Origin: Chloroflexia bacterium
GTDB lineage: Bacteria > Chloroflexota > Chloroflexia > QHBQ01 > JADMIH01
Assembly (NCBI GenBank): GCA_025927935.1
Contig: JAICKM010000138.1
Coordinates: 1 to 11,909, forward strand
Direction: 5' to 3'
Length of the DNA stretch: 11,909 nucleotides
In this document: positions 6,101-11,909 of the stretch, piece by piece
Position numbering within the stretch: the stretch's first letter is position 1
Layout: each line of letters begins with the position of its first letter
The notes under the pieces: generated by a model
Seen by the model: the letters and a program-made list of their open reading frames with translations, nothing else
Database searches by the model: none
What the model was told of the DNA's origin: nothing
Position numbers and translations under genes: made by a program

Positions 6101-6384
6101 CTTACCACGATACTTACGGCTGCCGCTCCACTTGCCCGGCGGGCACGTCCCGGCCTCGCGCTAAACCCGGTCCTACAGAAAAATAAACTCCAGGATACAA
6201 CTTAAGTTACCTGCGCAGCCATTCATGCAGTTGGTAGAGTATTGGCATAGCAACCGCTGATCGACTGGCCTAATACTCTGGTTACACAAGACCGGGCAGT
6301 AGCCACCGCTGAACTCAGGGACCCGAATACTAGAGTAATTCGACACTCCGGCAACGAGACGATTATAAACTCAGGAGGTTTGTT
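6101..6384. promoter_or_regulatory. Gene-free region with repeated AGAGTATT motif
   Basis: No gene is supported in this 284-base stretch. It is notably less GC-rich than its surroundings. It holds AGAGTATT (6236-6243), its exact reverse complement AATACTCT (6272-6279), and an imperfect palindrome CGAATACTAGAGTAATTCG (6324-6342) built from the same word. These could be sites for a regulator of the downstream membrane-protein gene. I find no convincing -35/-10 pair for that gene, although it must be transcribed from here or through it. Confidence 0.35.
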
Positions 6385-7152
6385 ATGGCTGACAAGAATA
6401 TATTGCGAATTGGCACGCTGCTAACCTTCCTCGGTCTGGTCACCCTGGTGGTAGGTACGATCTACCATGCCGCCCACGCCGATCCCGGTGACAGCCCGGC
6501 TGCTTTCCAGGACTACGCAAGCAGCGACCCGTGGATCGCGGCGCACTTGGGCCAGTTCATCGGCACGATCCTGATTCTCAGCGCGATGGTTTCGCTATAT
6601 CAGTTCATGGCCCGCACCGGGCAGCCATCCGGCGTGGCTCTGCTGATGCGGCTCGGGCTCGTCGGCGTGATTGCGACGGTGGCGGTCTTCGGCTTGCTGC
6701 AGGCGGTGGATGGGGTCACGCTCAAGTTCGCCGTGGACCAGTGGGCGGCTGCCCCCGACAGCGAGAAGGCCGTGGCGTTCCGCGTGGCGGAGGCCGTGCG
6801 GTGGACGGAGATCGGGATCCACAGCTACTTCCGCATCATCATCGGCCTGACGCTTATGCTCTACGGGATGGGCATCGCGTGGGCCACGGGTTTCCCACGC
6901 TGGTCCCGCTGGTTTGCAGCGGCGACGGTGCTCATCGGCGTGGCGCAAATGATCGATGGGGTGGGTGTCGGTTACCATGGTTTCTCTACCCCGGCTACGC
7001 CGCCCATGTTGTGGACCACTGTGAGCATTTTTGTTGGCCCGCTGTTCCTGCTGTGGGGATTGGCCCTGGCTGTCTTCCTGTGGCGGCAGGCTAACCAGGC
7101 GGCGCCGAGCCGGGGATCAGTGCTGCGGGTGGCGGCAGAAAGAGGGCTGTAG
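6385..7152 (+). CDS. Six-TM integral membrane protein, unknown function
   Basis: A 255-residue, strongly hydrophobic protein with about six predicted membrane helices, near residues 10-29, 53-74, 87-108, 144-166, 174-195 and 210-233. The start is well supported: AGGAGG at 6373-6378 lies 6 bases before the ATG. The loop after TM1 carries HAADPGDSP-like acidic/small residues, and the loop after TM3 has a charged stretch (AAAPDSEKAVAFRVAEAVRWTE) before TM4. Polar residues within or near the membrane (H28, H54, Q57, H146, H198) could bind a cofactor or ion, but I cannot name a family with confidence; it resembles the loose group of DUF4386-like small membrane proteins. It is a single-gene unit: a long gene-free region lies before it, and a strong terminator follows. 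Confidence 0.85.
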   Translation: MADKNILRIGTLLTFLGLVTLVVGTIYHAAHADPGDSPAAFQDYASSDPWIAAHLGQFIGTILILSAMVSLYQFMARTGQPSGVALLMRLGLVGVIATVAVFGLLQAVDGVTLKFAVDQWAAAPDSEKAVAFRVAEAVRWTEIGIHSYFRIIIGLTLMLYGMGIAWATGFPRWSRWFAAATVLIGVAQMIDGVGVGYHGFSTPATPPMLWTTVSIFVGPLFLLWGLALAVFLWRQANQAAPSRGSVLRVAAERGL

Positions 7153-7243
7153 GCGGAACACAGGCGGTAGCATAACCGCAGGAGGAACCCCGGCTGCCCG
7201 TACCTATCACACCTGTACCACCGGGCCTTCTGTAACACCAAGC

Positions 7244-7279
7244 AGACCGTTGCTAAGAGATTAGCAACGGTCTCATTTT
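7244..7279 (+). terminator. Rho-independent terminator
   Basis: Arms AGACCGTTGCTAA (7244-7256) and TTAGCAACGGTCT (7261-7273) form a perfect 13-bp stem closed by the GNRA-type tetraloop GAGA, and TTTT follows at 7276-7279. It lies about 90 bases after the stop of the membrane-protein gene and insulates it from the ligase operon. The 7153-7243 stretch before it holds an AGGAGGA (about 7180-7187) with no start codon at a suitable distance, so no gene is called there. Confidence 0.9.
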
Positions 7280-7448
7280 GCGTCTCGCTGCTGCTATAGG
7301 TTGCTCCCCGATACTGCCTGGCGGATGCAGGTCTACATGAAAGAGTGGCCGCCAGCACTTGCGCAATCCTGCCCAAGCCGCTCTCATCGGATCGGCGGAT
7401 TCGGGGCGGGAACGCGCTGTCCCTAACCACGTAACCACTCGGGCGTAT

Positions 7449-7477
7449 TTGATTAATCCCCCCCTTTACGGTACAAT
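7449..7477 (+). promoter_or_regulatory. Promoter of the ligase/transferase operon
   Basis: A -35 TTGATT (7449-7454), a 17-base spacer and a -10 TACAAT (7472-7477) make a strong sigma70-like promoter. The start near 7484 gives a leader of about 140 bases, with a small GCGCG/CGCGC hairpin (7505-7518). The -10 is embedded in GGTACAAT, exactly as in the recN promoter. Apart from this and the terminator, 7280-7448 shows nothing I can name. Confidence 0.65.
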
Positions 7478-7625
7478 GGGGAATACGGCCTTGGTAAGGT
7501 CGTCGCGCGTATGCGCGCCGTCACCCTGTTATTATTTGGTTGTTATGTCAACCTCTCCACGCCGGACCGGGTTCCCCTTGCCCTTGGGCCTCGGATCAAA
7601 CTCAACATGTAAAGGAGCTGCATAG

Positions 7626-10600
7626 GTGCAGAGCAAACTCGGTCTGATTTGTGACCGGATTATCGAGGCCGGTTGGCTGGCGGCGGCGGTGTTCACCCCC
7701 CTCTACTTCAACGTCTACAGCAGCCGCGTCTTCGAGCCGGACAAGATCAGCATGTTGCGCAATATCGTGCTGATGATGACGGTCGCCTGGTTCGTGAAGC
7801 TGATCGAGGGCGTCCTGGCGAACCGCAGCGCGAGCAAGCGCGGCACGGCGGCTCTAGAACATGCGGCGCCCGGCTGGTTGCCGGCGCTCTGGCGCGTGCC
7901 GATGATCCTGCCCATCGCGCTATACGCCTTCATCTATCTCTTCTCCACCGTCGTATCGGTGGTGCCGCTGACCTCGTTTTTTGGCTCATATCAGCGCATG
8001 CAAGGGCTGATTACCCAGTACACGTATATTGCGCTGGCGTTGCTGATCCTGGCGAACATGCGCTCGCGGGTCCAGTTGGAACGGCTGATCACCTTCGCCA
8101 TCGTCACCAGCATCCCGGTGGCGGGCTATGGGCTAATGCAGGCCGCCGGAGCCGACCCCTTGCCCTGGGCGGGCGACGTGCAAACCCGCGTCGCCTCGAC
8201 GCTGGGTAACGCCATCTTCGTCGCGGCCTACCTGATCATGATGGTGCCCCTCACCCTGCAACGCTGGATGGCGGCCCTGGCTGCGCGGCGGGCGGGCACG
8301 GTGGAACAGGCGCCGGACGAGCCGGCGGGCGATCCCTGGCCGCTGGTCATCATCGGCAGCGGGGCCGTCTTCCTGCTCATCTTCATCCAGTACACCGGCA
8401 TGATCACCGGCAACAGCATCGACGCGCTGCAACAGGCGCCCAATCTGGCGCTGGACATCCTGATGTGGGGGCTGGTGCTGGCGGGCGCGCTGGCGCTGGC
8501 CTGGGCCGCCAATTCGGTGGTCAGCCAGATTACGCCCGCCGGGCGGCGGCCCGTCGAGAGCGACCCCGGTGTCCCACCCTTCGTGATGCTCATCGCCCCG
8601 CTGCTGCAAACCCTGGTGCTGCTGGGCGCGGTCTATATCGTCGGCACGCGGCAGACGCCCGACTTCTCGCAATGGATCGTCCTGCCGGGGGCCATCTTTA
8701 TCTTCTACGCACTGACCTATCTCTATTCCATGCCCAAGCAGAGCCGGCAACTGATGAACACCCTCCAGGTGGTCGGGCTGCCCGTGCTGATGGTCGTCCA
8801 GGTGCTGGTCATTTTCCTCACCCAGAGCCGCGGCCCCGAACTGGGGCTGCTGCTGGGCCTGGTGGTCTTTGGCTTCGCCTTCCTGTTGCGGCGGCGCATG
8901 TTCAAGGCGTTCGCGGCGGTCCTCGCCCTCACGGTGCTGTTTGGCGCGTTCCTGGTCGTATTCAATCTGCCGGACTCGCCCATCGCCTCCTGGCGCGACA
9001 TCAAGTATATCGGACGCCTGGGCCTGATTTCGCAGATCGACGAGGGCACCGGCAAGGTACGCACGCTGATCTGGGGCGGCGCCTGGAACCTCATCACATC
9101 CGACCCGGTGCGTATGATCGTCGGCTGGGGACCGGAGTCGATGTATGTGGCCTACAACAAGTTCTATCCACCCGACCTGGCCCACTGGGAGTTGCGCAAC
9201 GCGACCCCCGACCGCAGCCATGATGTGTTCTTCGACCAGGCCGTGACGATGGGCCTGCTGGGTCTGGTGGCCTACCTATTCCTGGTCGGCGCGTTCATCT
9301 GGTACGCCGTGCGCGCGCTACGCAAGGCGCCGGGACTCAACGACCAGTTGCTGCTCATCGGCCTGCTGGCGACGGTGGTCGCGCATGTCGGCGAACTCGT
9401 CACCGGCATCCAGATCGCGGCCACCTACACCTACTTCTATATGGCCGTCGCCCTGACCGTCGTGCTCAGCTACGTGCTCAACGGCTACCTGCGGCAAGAC
9501 ACGCCGGTCCCGGCAACCGGCGACGCGACGGAAACGACGCTGAACGGAGCGCCGGCCCTAGAACCGATCGGGGCCGCCGCAGGCAACGGGCACGAAGAAG
9601 CGGTGGCCGCGGTGCCGGCGCGCGGCAGCGTGGCGGTCGCCGGCGCCGCGAAGCCTAACGGCCGGGGCGCGGTCCCGGCGGGCAAGAAGGGCTACGCGGC
9701 GGTGGGGCCGGCCACGGGACCGGCAGCCGGGCGCCGCGCGGCGGGGGGCAACCAACCGTCCGCCGGGGGGCGCATCCCGCCCGCCGGGCGCAGTGCGGGG
9801 GGCGCGCGGCCCAACATGCGCGCGATGAGCCGCGTCGGCAGCTATGCCCTGGCCCAGCCGGGTATGCTCGTGCTCTACGGGGTGCTGGCCGCTGTCGGGT
9901 TGCTGATCGCCATTGGGCTGAACGTCAATCTGGTCAAGGCCGACATGTTCTACAAGCAGGGCCTGGCCTATGATAATGCCCAGCGCTGGCCCAACGCCAT
10001 CGGCCCCTACGAGAAAGCGATCCAGATCGCGCCCAACGAGGACTTCTACTATCTGTTCCTGGGCCGCGCCTATATGGAGTGGTCGAAGCGCACCGCGTCC
10101 TTCCAGGGCAGCCCCCCCGCCGAAGAGTTGCTGGCCCGCGCGCAGTCGGCCCTGCTGACGGCGGAGGCGCTGAATCCGCTCAACACCGACCATTACGCCA
10201 ATCTGGGCCGGCTCTATATCTACTGGGGCGACACCCTGGCCCAGGACAGCAAGACCGCTGACCAGGCGGCGCAAAAGTACGCGCAGGGTATCGCCGAGTA
10301 CGAGAAGGCCCATAACCTCAGCCCGGGCAACGCCGAGATCTGGAACGAACTCGCACTGGCCTACGCCAAGGGCGGGCGCACCGACGACGCCCTGGCGGCT
10401 ATCCGCGGCTCGCAGCAGATGGACGACCGCTATGATCAGACGCCGTTTATCGCGGCTGAAATCGAGCGCAGCGCCGGGGAACGCTACGAGGCGCTAGCCC
10501 AGCAGCCGGGCGTGACCCAGGAAATATCGGCCACCTACACGCTCTCGGCGACCAAGGAAGCCCAGGCCGCTGCCGCCGATTACGTCGCCACAATCAAGCT

Positions 10601-11135
10601 GACTCCCGCCCAGTTGCAGGATAGCGACTTCGACAAGCGAATCGACTTCCTGAACCGGCATAATGTGCTGCCGGTGCTGGCCGCGGGCTATCAAGAGGTG
10701 ATCAGCGCGGCGGTGAAAGCCAAGCAGGAGGACCCGGCTAACCCGGATGAGCCGGTACAGGCGCGCGCCGCGCTCGGCTATATCCAATGGAAGCTGAACA
10801 AGACGGCGGACGCCATCGCCGAGTTCGAGCGCGCCGTACAGTTGCAATGCGACGACTTCTTCAACCTGCAAAATCTGGGTATGCTCTACCGCGATACCGG
10901 GCAGGACGAGAAGGCGTTGAATATGCTCGAAGCGGCGCTGGCCGTGGCCGACTGCAACCCGAACGACCCCTATGCCAAGTCGTGCGATCTGTTGCGGGCG
11001 AGCACCGACCCGAACGCCAATCCGGCCAAGACGACCGTGTGTACGCCGCTCACCGGGCAAAGCGATATGGCCGACACGATCAACAGCCTGCGTTCCGAGG
11101 TGCAGCGCCTCAAGCAGAAGCTTGGCCGGTCTTAA
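7626..11135 (+). CDS. O-antigen ligase/polymerase-like protein with C-terminal TPRs
   Basis: The 1169-residue protein has three parts. Residues 1 to about 620 hold roughly 14 membrane helices with Wzy_C/O-antigen-ligase features: LGNAIFVAAYLIM (near 193-205), TQSRGPELGLL (399-409), and, in the large external loop, GWGPES and DRSHD (529-533) followed by TMGLLGLVAYLF. About 623-740 is a flexible Ala/Gly/Pro-rich basic linker. A further helix at about 746-767 leads to TPR-like helices (about 775-1115; e.g. GLAYDNAQRWPNAIGPYEKA, and NLGMLYRDTGQDEKALNMLE), then a short coiled tail. Such enzymes polymerise or transfer lipid-linked glycans at the outer face of the cytoplasmic membrane. Start GTG at 7626 has AAAGGAG 8 bases upstream. 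The downstream transferase gene starts 21 bases after the stop and fits the same pathway. Four Cys cluster near the C-terminus. Substrate and acceptor are unknown. Confidence 0.88.
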   Translation: MQSKLGLICDRIIEAGWLAAAVFTPLYFNVYSSRVFEPDKISMLRNIVLMMTVAWFVKLIEGVLANRSASKRGTAALEHAAPGWLPALWRVPMILPIALYAFIYLFSTVVSVVPLTSFFGSYQRMQGLITQYTYIALALLILANMRSRVQLERLITFAIVTSIPVAGYGLMQAAGADPLPWAGDVQTRVASTLGNAIFVAAYLIMMVPLTLQRWMAALAARRAGTVEQAPDEPAGDPWPLVIIGSGAVFLLIFIQYTGMITGNSIDALQQAPNLALDILMWGLVLAGALALAWAANSVVSQITPAGRRPVESDPGVPPFVMLIAPLLQTLVLLGAVYIVGTRQTPDFSQWIVLPGAIFIFYALTYLYSMPKQSRQLMNTLQVVGLPVLMVVQVLVIFLTQSRGPELGLLLGLVVFGFAFLLRRRMFKAFAAVLALTVLFGAFLVVFNLPDSPIASWRDIKYIGRLGLISQIDEGTGKVRTLIWGGAWNLITSDPVRMIVGWGPESMYVAYNKFYPPDLAHWELRNATPDRSHDVFFDQAVTMGLLGLVAYLFLVGAFIWYAVRALRKAPGLNDQLLLIGLLATVVAHVGELVTGIQIAATYTYFYMAVALTVVLSYVLNGYLRQDTPVPATGDATETTLNGAPALEPIGAAAGNGHEEAVAAVPARGSVAVAGAAKPNGRGAVPAGKKGYAAVGPATGPAAGRRAAGGNQPSAGGRIPPAGRSAGGARPNMRAMSRVGSYALAQPGMLVLYGVLAAVGLLIAIGLNVNLVKADMFYKQGLAYDNAQRWPNAIGPYEKAIQIAPNEDFYYLFLGRAYMEWSKRTASFQGSPPAEELLARAQSALLTAEALNPLNTDHYANLGRLYIYWGDTLAQDSKTADQAAQKYAQGIAEYEKAHNLSPGNAEIWNELALAYAKGGRTDDALAAIRGSQQMDDRYDQTPFIAAEIERSAGERYEALAQQPGVTQEISATYTLSATKEAQAAAADYVATIKLTPAQLQDSDFDKRIDFLNRHNVLPVLAAGYQEVISAAVKAKQEDPANPDEPVQARAALGYIQWKLNKTADAIAEFERAVQLQCDDFFNLQNLGMLYRDTGQDEKALNMLEAALAVADCNPNDPYAKSCDLLRASTDPNANPAKTTVCTPLTGQSDMADTINSLRSEVQRLKQKLGRS

Positions 11136-11156
11136 GCAGACCAGGGAGGTGCGGGC

Positions 11157-11909
11157 ATGATCCAGTACGCGGCGATCCTGCTGTCGGCTATCGCCATTGT
11201 GCTGTTCGTGACCCCGTTTGTGCGCACCGCGGCCACCCGGTTTGGTGTCACCGATACGCCCAGCGCGCGGAAAGTCCACGCCAACCCGGTGCCGCTACTC
11301 GGCGGCATGGCGATCTGGGCGGGCTTTGTGCTGACCCTGCTGCTGTTCGATACCGCGCCCTTCGTGCAGCAGTTCGGCAGTATCATCGTCGGGGCCACGG
11401 TGGCCTCGCTGGTCGGCCTGTGGGACGACCGCTGGGGCATGAAGCCGATCTTCAAGCTCTTCGGCCAGATCGTGGCCGCCGGGCTGATGGTCGCCTTCGG
11501 CACCAGCGTCCACTTCCTGCACAATGATGTGCTGAACATGGCGGCGACCATCCTCTGGGTCGTCGCCATTACGAACGCGCTCAACCTGATGGATAACATG
11601 GACGGCCTGGCGGGCGGAGTCGCCACGTGGGCCGCCTTTTTCATCTTCTTGCTGGCGCTCATGAGCGGCCAGCGTCTGGTGGCGCCTTTCGCGCTCGCCC
11701 TGGCCGGTGCCTGCATCGGGTTCCTCTACTACAACTTCAAGCCGGGCCACATCTTCATGGGCGATACGGGCAGCCTCTTTCTCGGCTTTTTGCTGTCCGC
11801 GGTGGCCCTCAAACTGCGCTTCCCGGTGCTGTATGACCCAATCACCGGCGTGCCCATCGACCACCAGGCCGTGACCTGGGTGATTCCGCTGCTGGTGCTC
11901 GGCCTGCCG
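11157..11909 (+). CDS. Polyprenyl-phosphate sugar-1-phosphate transferase (WecA/TagO-like), partial
   Basis: The gene runs off the right end; 251 codons are visible and no stop is seen. It is a membrane enzyme of glycosyltransferase family 4 (PF00953), which moves a sugar 1-phosphate (often GlcNAc- or related) from a UDP-sugar to undecaprenyl phosphate, the first step of many surface-glycan pathways. Motifs are clear: ARKVHANPVPLLGG (37-50), the Mg-binding DD at 90-91 in WDDRWGMKP, NALNLMDNMDGLAGG (140-154) with D146 and D149, and FKPGHIFMGDTGS (194-206) with the catalytic-region D203. Full WecA/TagO proteins are about 340-370 residues, so roughly 100 are missing. GGGAGGT (11144-11150) sits 6 bases before the ATG. 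The subtype (WecA versus TagO, or a specialised variant) cannot be settled without the C-terminus, which holds the HIHH-type motif in MraY/WecA proteins. Confidence 0.93.
   Translation, partial: MIQYAAILLSAIAIVLFVTPFVRTAATRFGVTDTPSARKVHANPVPLLGGMAIWAGFVLTLLLFDTAPFVQQFGSIIVGATVASLVGLWDDRWGMKPIFKLFGQIVAAGLMVAFGTSVHFLHNDVLNMAATILWVVAITNALNLMDNMDGLAGGVATWAAFFIFLLALMSGQRLVAPFALALAGACIGFLYYNFKPGHIFMGDTGSLFLGFLLSAVALKLRFPVLYDPITGVPIDHQAVTWVIPLLVLGLP

Noticed and set aside
6222..6260. tRNA-like D-arm sequence (AGTTGGTAGAG) near 6229
   Set aside because: The word looks like a tRNA D-loop, but no acceptor stem, anticodon stem or GGTTCGA T-loop can be paired around it. At most it is a chance match or an old relic.
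8133..9221. 362-codon minus-strand open frame inside the ligase gene
   Set aside because: Its product is a Gln/His/Asp/Arg-rich low-complexity string typical of antisense reading through high-GC membrane protein codons; the plus strand has clear membrane helices and ligase motifs.
1..11909. CRISPR array, insertion sequence or phage module
   Set aside because: No regularly spaced direct repeats, no transposase or integrase motifs and no flanking inverted repeats with target duplications were found.

Overview
This is a GC-rich (well over 60% by eye) bacterial chromosomal segment with short intergenic gaps. The gene content suggests Chloroflexota, perhaps class Chloroflexia: a DUF2378/TIGR02265 protein, a very long O-antigen-ligase-like protein fused to TPRs, and a WecA/TagO-type enzyme next to it. 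This placement is an inference from family distribution, not from a marker gene. I see no rRNA, tRNA, CRISPR array, insertion sequence or phage gene.

Layout from left to right: (1) the last 32 codons of a GNAT acetyltransferase; (2) an intergenic region with two strong palindromes and a sigma70-like promoter; (3) a DUF2378/TIGR02265 gene; (4) a convergent MBL-fold hydrolase on the minus strand, with a smaller palindrome between the two; (5) divergent from the hydrolase, recN (DNA double-strand-break repair) with its own promoter and a GTG start; (6) a three-gene minus-strand operon of two different DUF488 proteins and a probable dual-OB-fold protein, whose last stop codon overlaps the recN stop; (7) an orphan six-TM membrane protein followed by a textbook rho-independent terminator; (8) a plus-strand polysaccharide operon with a 1169-residue Wzy/WaaL-like protein carrying C-terminal TPRs, then a polyprenyl-phosphate sugar-1-phosphate transferase cut by the window end.

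Two themes stand out. The centre is about DNA maintenance: recN faces a DUF488-DUF488-dualOB cassette. The conserved Cys/His motifs, a beta-clamp-like QPSLF motif in the first DUF488 protein and OB-fold-type nucleic-acid binding in the third protein suggest an uncharacterised DNA or nucleotide-processing system. The right end is envelope glycan synthesis: the transferase would make the lipid-linked first sugar, and the ligase/polymerase-like protein would polymerise or transfer the finished glycan outside the membrane. The acceptor is unclear because most Chloroflexota lack LPS.

Four plus- or minus-strand promoters with exactly 17-bp spacers can be read directly (upstream of the DUF2378 gene, recN, the DUF488 operon and the ligase operon), so the main transcription units are well delimited.
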